Both the position numbers and the translations under genes were made by a program. Shown here in pieces: positions 9,645-18,010 of a DNA stretch of 35,482 nucleotides. Under the pieces are notes generated by a model. It was given only the letters and a program-made list of their open reading frames with translations, was not told where the DNA came from and made no database searches. Within the stretch, counting starts at the first letter, position 1. Every line of letters begins with the position of its first letter. The DNA is from Candidatus Sulfotelmatobacter sp. (lineage in GTDB: Bacteria; Acidobacteriota; Terriglobia; Terriglobales; Acidobacteriaceae), in NCBI GenBank assembly GCA_025462865.1, contig JAOAPI010000051.1, positions 1 to 35,482 of the forward strand, written 5' to 3'.

Positions 9645-10736
9645 TTAAATGATGTCGGAGGCCCGCAGAATCTTCCGCGCCAGCCCAGTAAGCGCAACCT
9701 GCCTCAGCCGCCGAACCGGAGTCCACTTCCCTGCCGCTCCTAAAGGCGCAGCGGATCGCCGAACGTGGACGGTGTAGTCCGTAATCGTGATCGAATGCCG
9801 GAGAGTGACCGGTGCCCCCGGAGTCCTATCCGTTTTGTCGAGTTTCCCTTTTCGTTTGTCATTCCGACCGCCCCCAAGGCGAGCCGGAGAAACCTGCTGT
9901 GTCGTTGGAACTGGTCCGCTAGGTACGCACTCGGGGAGTTCCCACATGCCAGGCATCAGCGACGCATCCCGCGCCCGCTGCACTAGAAGAACTTCTCCAT
10001 CGCGGCAGCTGAGAGTGTAGTGAATCTCGCGCTTTTTCTGCGGGACGGGTTTCGATGTGGCTGCCAGTTCTCCTCGCGTGGCGCAAAGCTCGATTACCGG
10101 GCACGTCAAACACGTCGGTGTACGTGGAGTACAAACCGTCGCGCCTAATTCCATCATCGCCTGATTGAAATCTCCGGGACGCTTGGCATCCAACAGATGA
10201 TTGGCGGCAGCCCACAATTCCTCCCCTGCCAACCGCCTCCCAGAAACTCGTTGCAGAACCCGCTCGACATTGCCGTCGACTACCGCCGTGGGCTCATCGA
10301 ACGCGATGCTGGCAATTGCTGCGGCTGTGTATCGGCCAATGCCTGGCAATTGCAGAAGGCTCTCCGCTGTGGAGGGAAACTTTCCGCGATGCTCACGCAC
10401 GATTACCCTAGCGGCTGCGTGCAGCATGCGCGCTCTCCGGTAATATCCCAGACCGCTCCACGCCGCCAGCACGCTGGCTTCGCGCGCAGCCGCCAATTTA
10501 TCGACGGTGGGAAAGCGCCGCAGGAATTCATGGTAGTGTGCAATCACCGCCGCCACTCGTGTCTGCTGCAGCATGATTTCGGACAGCCAAACGCGGTAGG
10601 GATCGCGGTTTACGCGCCACGGCAAGTCGCGACGATGAACGTCGTACCACGAAAGAATCCTTCGCTGGAAATTCTTTCTATCGTTTCTCTTCGGCGAAAA
10701 CTCAGGAGTCATTCGTTCCCGTTTTTTCAACATCAT
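9645..10736 (-). CDS. mutY: Adenine DNA glycosylase MutY
   Basis: MutY removes adenine mispaired with 8-oxoguanine. The 363-residue protein has the catalytic Glu in LQQTRV, the helix-hairpin-helix LPGIGRYTAAAI, the catalytic Asp in VVDGNVERV, and the 4Fe-4S ligands in the C-X6-C-X2-C-X5-C arrangement (CTPRTPTCLTCPVIELC). The C-terminal third is the NUDIX-like 8-oxoG recognition domain (EVLLVQRA, MPGMWELPE, LRHSITITDY). Between MPGMWELPE and LRHSIT there are about 20 extra residues (roughly 278-298, TTQQVSPARLGGG region) that look like a translated dispersed repeat. The first ATG overlaps the stop of a possible upstream small ORF (ATGA), and AAGG lies immediately before it. Confidence 0.96.
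   Translation of the reverse strand: MMLKKRERMTPEFSPKRNDRKNFQRRILSWYDVHRRDLPWRVNRDPYRVWLSEIMLQQTRVAAVIAHYHEFLRRFPTVDKLAAAREASVLAAWSGLGYYRRARMLHAAARVIVREHRGKFPSTAESLLQLPGIGRYTAAAIASIAFDEPTAVVDGNVERVLQRVSGRRLAGEELWAAANHLLDAKRPGDFNQAMMELGATVCTPRTPTCLTCPVIELCATRGELAATSKPVPQKKREIHYTLSCRDGEVLLVQRARDASLMPGMWELPECVPSGPVPTTQQVSPARLGGGRNDKRKGKLDKTDRTPGAPVTLRHSITITDYTVHVRRSAAPLGAAGKWTPVRRLRQVALTGLARKILRASDII
9858..9902. repeat. Putative dispersed repeat inside mutY
   Basis: The segment begins TGTCATTCCGACC and ends AAACCTGCTG. From memory it resembles a GTCATTCCGA...AACCTGCTG type dispersed sequence common in acidobacterial genomes. It falls in a linker of the MutY C-terminal domain where other MutY proteins have few residues, and it keeps the frame. 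No second copy is seen in this window, so the assignment rests on recognition, not on an alignment. Confidence 0.35.
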
Positions 10737-10879
10737 CCTTCAATGCGCAATTTTAATAGCTCGTCCACGATGGCATCACAATCCCTTTCGACGCCCTCCC
10801 GCGCCATTGACCCGACGCCCCAAACCACGAAATAATGGCCGAAGCCTTGAATCCGTAATATTTGCGTGAGTTCATGCAC
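10733..10879 (-). CDS. Possible 48-residue small protein upstream of mutY
   Basis: An ORF read from a GTG at 10879 gives 48 residues ending in DELLKLRIEG. Its TGA stop overlaps the first ATG of mutY as ATGA, the arrangement typical of coupled genes. The product has a plausible soluble composition with one aromatic and hydrophobic patch (GHYFVVWGVG, residues 12-22) and an acidic-helix end. GTG and TTG starts two and three codons further upstream, and an ATG at 10807 (24 residues), are alternatives; none has a strong Shine-Dalgarno. I do not recognise a family. It would be almost back-to-back with the divergent small helical gene (start 10903), leaving little room for promoters, which argues against it. 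Confidence 0.35.
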   Translation of the reverse strand: MHELTQILRIQGFGHYFVVWGVGSMAREGVERDCDAIVDELLKLRIEG

Positions 10880-10902
10880 TCTCACCAATGGCGAGGAGCA
10901 TT

Positions 10903-11130
10903 ATGAACGACTTCAATCGCAAAGTAGAGAACGCTTCGACACGCGTTAGCCAGACAGTCGCGGAGGCCACCGAACGGATCGAGAAGGAGATTCCCGAATT
11001 CATCAAGTGCCTGAACGACGAGGTCGTGCCCGCCGTGCGCCAGCACTCGACCAAGGCTCTTCGTACCGCCAGCCTCAAGCTGACGGAACTCGCCGACTAC
11101 ATGGAGCAGCAAAAAGCATCGCGCAAGTGA
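10903..11130 (+). CDS. Small amphipathic helical protein coupled to rlpA
   Basis: A 75-residue protein, almost entirely predicted amphipathic helix or coiled coil, rich in Glu, Lys, Ala, Thr and Val, resembling phasin-like or YtxH-like helical proteins in general character only. It has a single Cys (KCLNDE) and no signal peptide. The ATG at 10903 is chosen over the one at 10888 because GAGGAG lies 5-6 bases before it. Its TGA stop overlaps the GTG start of the RlpA gene (GTGA), so the two are probably made together. Function unknown; a structural partner at the envelope or a membrane-surface helix is possible but unproven. Confidence 0.7.
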   Translation: MNDFNRKVENASTRVSQTVAEATERIEKEIPEFIKCLNDEVVPAVRQHSTKALRTASLKLTELADYMEQQKASRK

Positions 11131-11921
11131 AGTCACGCGACGCATTCCCGGTCTCGCTGTTTATAAGTCTAATTCTGTTGCTTGTACTTTTGCTCAGTCC
11201 AGGCTGTGGCCACCCCAAACAGGCAAGTGTGGATGTGCCACCGCCCCCGCCAGCGGAACCTTCGGCGAGCACGTCCCATCCGGCTGGCGCCACGAAACAT
11301 GACGGCATTCCCTCCGCAGGAAAAGAAACTAGCGCCGACCTCGCTGAACCTACCATTCCTCCTGACGCTAAACCGATGGCGACGGAAACTGGCCGAGCAA
11401 GCTGGTACGGTCCGCCCTATCACAACCGTCGTGGATCGAACGGTGAAGTCTACAACATGCACGCCATGACCGCAGCGCATCGCACGCTCCCGCTAGGCTC
11501 GATTGTGAGAGTTACAAATTTAAAGACCGGTCAGACGGCTCTGGTGCGGATTACCGACCGCGGACCGTTCATCTCCGGACGCATTATTGACTTGTCACTG
11601 GCTGCCGCGCACAAGCTCGATGTCTACCAGCCTGGAGTTGCCGACGTGAGAGTCGAAGTGATGGAAGCCCCCATGCCTCTCGGCAGCGGCGGAAAGTGGG
11701 CAGTGCAAATTGGCGGGTTCTCTCATGAACAAGCTGCAGCGAAACTAACAGACCATCTCAAACGCCGGTACCGCACCGCGAAGGTAGTGAAATTCGCCAG
11801 TCCCACAGGCGATTGGTGGGTGCGGGTACGGGTACTCGACGACGATCGAGAGCGCGCTGGAAAACTTGCAGCCGAAACCCAAACTTCCGAAGGCAGCGTG
11901 TTTTTGGTCAGACTGGATTAG
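11127..11921 (+). CDS. rlpA: RlpA-family septal lipoprotein with SPOR domain
   Basis: The preferred start is GTG at 11127, overlapping the previous stop (GTGA); the frame is open further upstream but that part would run over the previous gene. The 264-residue product begins with a hydrophobic export signal ending in LLLSPGC, a lipobox with an unusual Ser at -3, then a Pro/Ser-rich linker. Residues about 85-180 are the double-psi beta-barrel of RlpA (ASWYGPPYHNRR, NMHAMTAAHRTLP, VRITDRGPF, RIIDLS). The last 75 residues form a SPOR domain (WAVQIGGF to VFLVRLD) that binds glycan strands stripped of peptides at septa. In Pseudomonas RlpA is a lytic transglycosylase acting at division sites. Confidence 0.92.
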   Translation: MKSRDAFPVSLFISLILLLVLLLSPGCGHPKQASVDVPPPPPAEPSASTSHPAGATKHDGIPSAGKETSADLAEPTIPPDAKPMATETGRASWYGPPYHNRRGSNGEVYNMHAMTAAHRTLPLGSIVRVTNLKTGQTALVRITDRGPFISGRIIDLSLAAAHKLDVYQPGVADVRVEVMEAPMPLGSGGKWAVQIGGFSHEQAAAKLTDHLKRRYRTAKVVKFASPTGDWWVRVRVLDDDRERAGKLAAETQTSEGSVFLVRLD

Positions 11922-11946
11922 CCGAATCCAGGCGGCAGACCCGGTG

Positions 11947-11968
11947 GGACGCCTCGATAGAGGCGTCC
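11947..11968. terminator. Hairpin between rlpA and the YVTN gene
   Basis: GGACGCCTC (11947-11955) pairs perfectly with GAGGCGTCC (11960-11968) around a GATA loop, a 9-bp GC-rich stem. It sits 25 bp past the rlpA stop and ahead of the convergent YVTN gene end. No T-run follows on either strand, so it is either a weak bidirectional terminator or a 3'-end stabiliser. Confidence 0.55.
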
Positions 11969-12015
11969 TCCGAAGTCGATGGAAGTAGCGGAACTCTTTA
12001 GTAACCGGCCGCCCC

Positions 12016-12960
12016 TTATTCCGAAATAACATGAACGACCTGCGCGCCGACACCATCAGATGCGTATACCAATCTAGTCGCCGGATTCACGTCAATATAG
12101 TTGCCCGACACTACGACCCGCCCCGTTTGCTTGTTCGTTCTGCCATCGATGACCGCGATCGTTTGGTTCGAGACAGTCACGAAAATAAGGTTGGAAAGGT
12201 AGTCCACGCAAACCGCAATCGGAGTGGCTTGAAGAGGTATATTCCCCGTCTTCCCGCTGGCCAGGTTAACTAAGCCCAGCGTCGAAGAAATGCCCTGATT
12301 TGTTACGTAAGCGCGTCCGGTGAAGGAATTCACCGCGACGTTCTGGTTGATCGTCCCGACAGTGTAGCGCGTAATTGCACCAGTTGAACCGTTCACAGCA
12401 ACGATCTGGTTGCCACTGGCTGCCGCGAGAATCTGATTGGTTCCGAAGTCAACCGCCATCCCTAGTAGTTCCTGATTTTGAGTCGGGTCGCGAGCCACAA
12501 TTGTATTTGTGTAGCCATCAATTGCAACGACTTGAAAGTCGCTATCGTCGGTCACGAAAATTCGATTCGTCACAGGATTAACCGTGATTCCCTGAATTCC
12601 AATGGAACTGCTGTTGGTGACGGAAATCGTCGCAATAACTTTGTCCGTGGTTACGTCGATCACATAAACATTGCAGCAATCGGTGGTGTAGACGCGCCCT
12701 GTAACCAGATTGACGGCGAGCTGACCCGCTGCCGGAGTAGAAATTGTGTCGACGTATGTATTTGTGTTGCCGTCGATCACGCCAATTGCCGGGCCTGTGG
12801 AAGTGTTGAGGCTAACGTAGATGCGATTGCTGCCGGGGTTGACCGCAACTTGAGACGGGCTGCCGGGAACAACGATATCAGTGACCAAGGATTGAGCGCT
12901 GGAGGGAAGCACGCAGGCGCACGACAAGGCGACCAGAAGAAATCCAATACGGTACGACAT
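12016..12960 (-). CDS. Secreted YVTN-type beta-propeller protein
   Basis: A 314-residue protein with a clear signal peptide (residues 1-23, ending SSAQS). The rest consists of about seven repeats of 40 residues, each with a VNP-x-TNRIYV-like strand (VNPGSNRIYVSL, VNLVTGRVYTTD, VNPVTNRIFVTD, VNSFTGRAYVTN, VNPATRLVYASD), forming one propeller. The repeats alternate with VIDG-T-like strands. Such proteins are numerous in Acidobacteriota; they serve as extracellular binding scaffolds, and no enzymatic motif is seen. AGGAAGG lies just upstream of the ATG. It appears to be a single-gene unit. Confidence 0.85.
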   Translation of the reverse strand: MSYRIGFLLVALSCACVLPSSAQSLVTDIVVPGSPSQVAVNPGSNRIYVSLNTSTGPAIGVIDGNTNTYVDTISTPAAGQLAVNLVTGRVYTTDCCNVYVIDVTTDKVIATISVTNSSSIGIQGITVNPVTNRIFVTDDSDFQVVAIDGYTNTIVARDPTQNQELLGMAVDFGTNQILAAASGNQIVAVNGSTGAITRYTVGTINQNVAVNSFTGRAYVTNQGISSTLGLVNLASGKTGNIPLQATPIAVCVDYLSNLIFVTVSNQTIAVIDGRTNKQTGRVVVSGNYIDVNPATRLVYASDGVGAQVVHVISE

Positions 12961-13169
12961 ACAGAACCTTCCTTTTGAGATTTGATTTCACTTCAGGGCA
13001 GGACTGAGGTGGCGTGCGTTAGAGATTTCTCCCATCAAAAAGGTTGCTATGGCTTGCAGGATTCGGGCGCGGCTAAGGTCTATCATGTAGGCGTTTTTTT
13101 TGTGCAAAACGCAGACCCACTGACAAATCCGGCAAGCAAATGTTATCGTTTTTCCGAGGTGCAGCAGTG

Positions 13170-13523
13170 ATGACCCATCCAGCTAATAATTGTCTTTTTT
13201 GCCGGATTCTCCGCGGCGAGATTCCCGCCAAGAAAGTCTATGACAACGAACATGTATTCGCGTTTGAAGACATCGACCCAAAGGCCCCCACTCACGTATT
13301 GGTGATTCCAAAGAAACACTTTGCTGGATTGAAGGAAGCACAAGCGGATGACGCCGAAGTGATCGGCCGATGTCATCTGGCGGCGGCCGAAATAGCGCGC
13401 CAGCGAAATATCGAGGGGGGATACCGCACCGTGCTTAACGTCGGTCCAGGAGCGGGACAATCCGTGTTTCATCTGCACGTCCATCTCTTGGGCGGACGTT
13501 CGCTGGGCTGGCCCCCGGGATAG
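13170..13523 (+). CDS. HIT-family nucleotide-binding protein (Hint type)
   Basis: A 117-residue histidine-triad protein. The catalytic motif HLHVHLL is near the C-terminus, preceded by LNVGPGAGQSV; an N-terminal CLFCRI pair suggests zinc binding together with later His residues. The family hydrolyses nucleoside phosphoramidates, with AMP-lysine as the classic substrate. The ATG at 13170 is chosen over the one at 13140 because GAGGTG lies 8 bases before it and homology begins there. Length is standard (110-120). It converges with the Arg/Gly-rich gene across a 41-bp gap that contains a T-run but no stem. Confidence 0.94.
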   Translation: MTHPANNCLFCRILRGEIPAKKVYDNEHVFAFEDIDPKAPTHVLVIPKKHFAGLKEAQADDAEVIGRCHLAAAEIARQRNIEGGYRTVLNVGPGAGQSVFHLHVHLLGGRSLGWPPG

Positions 13524-13564
13524 GAGTAGGTTTTTTCGGTTGCGAGATTAGATTCTGGATCTTT

Positions 13565-14239
13565 CTACTGTACCGTTGGGTTCTCGTCCTCTGACGCTCC
13601 GTGGCGCCGCAACAATTGCGGCAGGTTCTGGGAAAAGGCAGAGCGGGGCAGCACCATGTCGCATCCCACTTCATGAGCTTTCTGCTTTAGATCGCCTTGT
13701 ACGTGGGAGAGGAATCCGATGATCGAGGTTCCCTTCTTCAGCTTGGCCTTCAGCTTAGGAATCAGAGTGAGCGGCTTGGCATTGGCATTGTTCAGATCGA
13801 AGATGATCAGTGAGGGTTTTGTTTCCGCGCCATTCTGTTGCATGCGCTCCGCTAGATCCTTATCACTTTTGGCGAATTCCACTTTGACGTTCAGTTTCCG
13901 CGCCGTCTCCTGAATCTTCGCCGCAAAGAACAGGTCGTCCACGAAGGCAAAGATGCGGGAGTTCGAGTCTTCGCGCATAGGCAATGGTTCGGGATCGACG
14001 GGAGCGAAGGGTGCAGCAAAGCCCGGACGCGGACCGCGGCGTGCTCCCTGGCCGTTGTTGTTACCGGCAAGCGCAGCACGATAGCTGTGATCCATAGGCG
14101 CGGTATAGATGCCATCCTGATTGTGGCGCGACTGGCTTGGTCCGGCGGGGCGGGGCCCACGCTGATTATTGGGGCGGCGTCCGCGACGCCGTCGGTTTCT
14201 GCCTCCGCCTCCGGAGGGCCTTCCTGGTCCTGCGTTCAT
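13565..14239 (-). CDS. Arg/Gly-rich protein with degenerate receiver-like domain
   Basis: A 224-residue protein of two parts. Residues 1-75 are low-complexity and basic (GGGGRNRRRRGRRPNNQ, then more Arg, Gly, Pro and Asn), like RNA-binding tails. Residues about 95-215 resemble a response-regulator receiver fold: IFAFVDDLFFAAKI as the first strand and acidic pair, LIIFDLNN at the phosphoacceptor-strand position, IIGFLSHV at the Ser/Thr strand, and VLPRSAF where the conserved Lys would be but Arg is found. Phosphorylation is therefore doubtful. The ATG at 14239 has GAGAGG 5 bases upstream; the frame also runs 17 codons further to a TTG at 14290. Function is unknown; an RNA-associated pseudo-receiver is an inference from composition. 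Confidence 0.72.
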   Translation of the reverse strand: MNAGPGRPSGGGGRNRRRRGRRPNNQRGPRPAGPSQSRHNQDGIYTAPMDHSYRAALAGNNNGQGARRGPRPGFAAPFAPVDPEPLPMREDSNSRIFAFVDDLFFAAKIQETARKLNVKVEFAKSDKDLAERMQQNGAETKPSLIIFDLNNANAKPLTLIPKLKAKLKKGTSIIGFLSHVQGDLKQKAHEVGCDMVLPRSAFSQNLPQLLRRHGASEDENPTVQ

Positions 14240-14790
14240 AGTCCTCTCATAGCTGCTAGGCCGGGATTCTGACCCGGTGCAGTGTTTCAAAATTCACGAC
14301 TACAAGTTCCCCATTGGTTGCGGCAGGCTCTGGCAACGTTGGCGCACAGCCACTTTTCTCGGCTGGGCTCCCCCTGATTCAGTTTCACCCGTGAAGCCAT
14401 GAGGTCTAGCGAATGCGTTCGAGGGGCATGGTTCACTCTCCATGCGGATTGCGAATTGGGCTGGACGCAATCGTGAAGACAATCGCAATCGACCTGGTAA
14501 AACAAATCGTACTGGCCTAAAAACTTATCTAACTAACGCTTATTAGTTTCCGTTATCCGTATCGGAATCCATCGCGCCGCCGGGAACGGCCTGGGACGCG
14601 GAAGGCCTGCGCGGGAACGAGGCCAATGAGGACAACTAAATGGTACTCGCCCGCGCTCCAGCACGCAAGTGGCAATGTGGAAGGATTGGCCAGAATTCTG
14701 CACAACAGGACATGACTTGCAGTTTTTTGGTCAGGAGTTTTCGGACGCGCATCGGACGAGATGAATCGATTCTCTGATCTTCCGTCTCGT
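14240..14790. other. 551-bp intergenic region
   Basis: It lies between two minus-strand genes: upstream of the Arg/Gly-rich gene and downstream of the S53 peptidase gene. It should contain the promoter of the former. A minus-strand ORF at 14287-14505 exists but has no ribosome site or family. There is a short A+T-rich patch at 14515-14555. I see no tRNA, terminator or repeat I can support. Confidence 0.4.
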
Positions 14791-17700
14791 TTAGTTGGCG
14801 GTAACGTTCAGTGTGATAACCGGCGAGGTGGCCGTTAGGGGATTCGGGCCCCCGGTCGTTGCGCTCGCTGTAACCGTGTATGTGTTGGGTGGAGTGCCGG
14901 CATTCTTCAATCCGCTGCTTCCACCACACGCACCCAGCCATAGCGTAGAGCAACCAAGAACGACGATCATGCCGAAGAGGCGCCACCTGCGCGGGCGCGC
15001 CCCTACTGCGAAAACAATTCCGAACATGCCGGGCAGTAGCAGTGCATAGAAAATACCGCGGCTGCGATCGAAGGGCCGATGCAATTGAACCGTCTTGGGA
15101 GTAGTTACAAGATTCAGAGTGACCGCCACTTGATTCGTGGATTGCCCGCCACTCGGACTGAATTGACAGGTGATTTCCGCGGTCGGCGGAAGTCCAGAAC
15201 AGCTATACGTAAGCGGCAGGGCAGTCGTGGAACTTGTGCTGTTGACGAAGCCGGTCGTGCTGCTCACTGCAAGCTGAACCGAGGCGGTGGCGCCCACCGG
15301 CACCGCGAATGTGGCGCCGTTTGTTGATGCAAGCATGAAACTTTCAGTCGTTGCAGTTACCGTCAGACTGACATTTGCGGTGTGCGATGTGCCCCCGGTG
15401 CCGCTCGAGGTACCAGTAACCGTGATTGAATCCAAGCCCGACGCCATGTTCGGCGCTGTCGTAACGGTCAAAGTTACGACTTTCGAATTTATGCCGTCAA
15501 GCGTGACGCTCGTTGGATTAAAACTGCAGAGAGCGCCAGCGGGCAGGCCAGCCGTACAACTTCCGTTGCTACTGCCGGTATTGGAACTTGTGGAGTTAGT
15601 AAAGTTAATGGTCTGCGTAGAACCGTTCACCGGTGCCACAGTCAAGGTGACCGAAGCGGGCTGTCCAGCGGAGACCGAACCAGGAACAAAGCTGCCGGGC
15701 GTGAGGGTGAAATCGCTTACCATAACTACTGCCGGAGAGGACGTCGAGAGTTTGTTTGCCGCGTCCCCTTCATAGGTGGCCGTGACGCTATTCGAGCCGG
15801 ATGGAAGAGCGGTGGTCGTGAACGTAGCAATTCCATTGGTCGCAGGTGGGAATGGAGTGTTCAGAGTTGCCGTTCCCAACACTACCGTGTTTCCGTTATT
15901 GAAAGTTGAAAAGCTTACAGTTCCGACTCCCGTCGAAGGAGTCACCGTCGCCTTAAACGTCACGGGTACTCCAGCATTGACGGTTGTCGTCGCGGTCGAA
16001 ATTGAAATCGAACTCGCCGACCGCGACGCGGTCCATGCAGTAAGCAAAGCATTCACATCAACAGAACCCAGACCAGTCACTTGGTCGTAGCCGACCCCGG
16101 TAGCAAAGCCGTATTGGAACGGGCTTGTCGTAGGGCAGTCTTTGGTTCCACTCGAGCAAGGCACAATATTGTTGGTCCCCGCAGGGACGTCGTGAAAGGC
16201 CGCGGGATTGCTGGCGGCCAAACTGTAAAGACTGGGATTCACGTTTCCCAATCCAGAGGCTCCTAGGTTTTGGTTAAGCAACGCAATTATGCCAGCAAAA
16301 GTGGGAGCAGCAGCTGAGGTGCCCCCGACTACATCAACGTGCGTGGTGGAATCGCGGAAGCCGCTGGTACACGTCGCCACGATACCGCTTGAGCCATCCT
16401 CAGAGCAGAACAAATAAGGATCGTGGAGCGGCGAGGCGTTAAGGGCAAGATCGGGAACGTGCCGTTTGGAATCGTTCGGTACACCTGCACCGGTCTGCCA
16501 GGATGGTTTTGAGAACAACGTGCTCGCGCCGCCGCCAGTGGCCAGTATTTGACCGCCGGTGTTGAGCGAATTCGAAGTATCGTTCCAAGCCATTTCTGGA
16601 ATATAGGAAAGAGCCGAAGAAACCGGATCGACGCCACCGGTTGTGCCACTCCAGTAAGGAGTAGCATTGGCGTCCCCATTAGTTACGGTTGCCTCGGCAT
16701 CGCCATTAAACTCCGTCCCGCCCATGCCGGTCACTTCCGGAATCGCGGCGGGCATGTCGACAGCGATGCCCTGAGTTGCAATCGTCACCTGAAAATCGCA
16801 GTCCGCAGCACCGGAGTCTCCCACTGCCGAAACCACAGTCTGGCCCTGTGCATTGGCTTGCTGGATCCATCCCTGCATCGTCTGAGCAAAAGTGGGACCT
16901 ACCGCTGATTCACAATTCCCGTAGCTGTTGCTAATGATCGGCGCAAGGTTTTGGTCGATCGCGTATTGAAGCGCGTCAAACGCCCCAAACTGGCGGCTAC
17001 TGCAGGTCTCGCCACTCGTCAGACCTGCATAAACCAAGATGATGCTCGCATTCTTCGCGACCGCGCCGGACCATTCCACGTCCAGATCAGATTCGCCTTC
17101 ATCTCCCGAGCACCGGGTCGAGGTGCCTGTGTTGGGCACCAGGGTTAGGGTTGGAACGTTTGCAGGCAAGCCGGCGGCGCTGCGGAAATTGACCACGTCG
17201 GTCGGGTTGATCGAGCTCTGTCCTGTCAGCGCAATCTTCTGCCCAGTTCCATCAATTCCTGCGTTATAGAGGGGCGTGACGTCATAGATAGTGGCAAAGT
17301 CCCCGGGCGCAAGAAAATGGCTGCCGGAAATATGAGAAGTAAAACGAGGGTAAACTTCGTCCGCGGAGATCCTGCGAACGTTCGCCCGCGGCTTGGGATT
17401 GAAGTTATGAAGATGTCCAATCGAAAGAATTGATGTTGCCAGAGCGGAAGGAACTGAAGGATTAGTCGCGTTAGCGAAGTGAAGTTCCCCTCCCACGACA
17501 TAATCGTGAATCTCGGTGCCGAAGACCGATTCGATCTGAGCCACGGTACCATCGAACGAAATCTGATTGCGGCTGTTTGCAATTGAAGCCACGGTAAGTC
17601 CCTGACCCCCGAGCCATGAGGTCAGGCGTGCGACGTCGTTCTGAGTCAAACCGAAACGATCGGCGAACTGGGTTGGTGTCAGCCATTTGTGATAGTTCGG

Positions 17701-17964
17701 GGAATTGCGGTCCTGCTGCTGAGCCAGCAGATTGTTGAGGTCGGCTTGTTGCGCGGCGGAGGGTCGGAAAGCCAGAGTCACTCCGTGGAGCATCATGCTG
17801 CCATCGGTGCGCCCGATATCGAATCGAGACTGAGCCATGCCATGAACATTCCCCTTTAGTGAAACTTTCTGGGAGGAATCGATGGGGCCGCCAATGCGAT
17901 CGGGCTGCGCGGCGAAGCACAGGGTTGACGCGAGAAACGGCAAGAGACACTTCCAAAATCGCAT
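14791..17964 (-). CDS. Secreted pro-kumamolisin (S53, sedolisin) peptidase with Ig-like repeats
   Basis: A 1057-residue protein with a signal peptide (1-19). Residues about 30-190 are the pro-kumamolisin activation domain (YHKWLTPTQFADRFGL, VFGTEIHDY). The catalytic domain (about 200-640) has the E-x-x-x-D pair in GESDLDVEW near 288 and the nucleophile in VVGGTSAAAPTFAG near 550, giving the Ser-Glu-Asp triad of acid-active sedolisins. Ig-like beta-sandwich repeats follow (about 650-940; TTVNAGVPVTFKATVTP is typical). The tail is unusual: two hydrophobic segments (FYALLLPGMFGIVFAVG and LFGMIVVLGCSTLWLGACGG) around a basic loop, then another short Ser/Thr-rich strand region. It would act outside the cell on proteins at acid pH. 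GGAGCG lies just before the ATG, and a sigma70-like promoter lies upstream. Confidence 0.93.
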   Translation of the reverse strand: MRFWKCLLPFLASTLCFAAQPDRIGGPIDSSQKVSLKGNVHGMAQSRFDIGRTDGSMMLHGVTLAFRPSAAQQADLNNLLAQQQDRNSPNYHKWLTPTQFADRFGLTQNDVARLTSWLGGQGLTVASIANSRNQISFDGTVAQIESVFGTEIHDYVVGGELHFANATNPSVPSALATSILSIGHLHNFNPKPRANVRRISADEVYPRFTSHISGSHFLAPGDFATIYDVTPLYNAGIDGTGQKIALTGQSSINPTDVVNFRSAAGLPANVPTLTLVPNTGTSTRCSGDEGESDLDVEWSGAVAKNASIILVYAGLTSGETCSSRQFGAFDALQYAIDQNLAPIISNSYGNCESAVGPTFAQTMQGWIQQANAQGQTVVSAVGDSGAADCDFQVTIATQGIAVDMPAAIPEVTGMGGTEFNGDAEATVTNGDANATPYWSGTTGGVDPVSSALSYIPEMAWNDTSNSLNTGGQILATGGGASTLFSKPSWQTGAGVPNDSKRHVPDLALNASPLHDPYLFCSEDGSSGIVATCTSGFRDSTTHVDVVGGTSAAAPTFAGIIALLNQNLGASGLGNVNPSLYSLAASNPAAFHDVPAGTNNIVPCSSGTKDCPTTSPFQYGFATGVGYDQVTGLGSVDVNALLTAWTASRSASSISISTATTTVNAGVPVTFKATVTPSTGVGTVSFSTFNNGNTVVLGTATLNTPFPPATNGIATFTTTALPSGSNSVTATYEGDAANKLSTSSPAVVMVSDFTLTPGSFVPGSVSAGQPASVTLTVAPVNGSTQTINFTNSTSSNTGSSNGSCTAGLPAGALCSFNPTSVTLDGINSKVVTLTVTTAPNMASGLDSITVTGTSSGTGGTSHTANVSLTVTATTESFMLASTNGATFAVPVGATASVQLAVSSTTGFVNSTSSTTALPLTYSCSGLPPTAEITCQFSPSGGQSTNQVAVTLNLVTTPKTVQLHRPFDRSRGIFYALLLPGMFGIVFAVGARPRRWRLFGMIVVLGCSTLWLGACGGSSGLKNAGTPPNTYTVTASATTGGPNPLTATSPVITLNVTAN

Positions 17965-18010
17965 GGACGCTCCGTCTGGGACCGGGTCTGGCTGTGATTG
18001 AATCTTTTAA

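Noticed and set aside
9569..9697. Longer redoxin N-terminus
   Set aside because: It would overlap the mutY 3' end and add 43 basic residues unlike the family; the ATG at 9568 has a strong GGAGG.
10197..10835. 212-codon plus-strand ORF opposite mutY
   Set aside because: Antisense to a certain gene; no motif.
14287..14505. Minus-strand ORF of 72 codons
   Set aside because: TTG start, no ribosome site, no recognisable motif, and many Cys/Trp/Asn residues as in random frames; left as intergenic.
14860..14940. Internal LGAC as a lipoprotein signal in the S53 peptidase
   Set aside because: It is about 1000 residues from the N-terminus; the protein has its own N-terminal signal, so ordinary lipobox processing does not apply.
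15287..16090. Two long plus-strand ORFs opposite the S53 peptidase Ig-like repeats
   Set aside because: They are antisense shadows of a Thr/Ser/Val-rich coding region and have no ribosome site.
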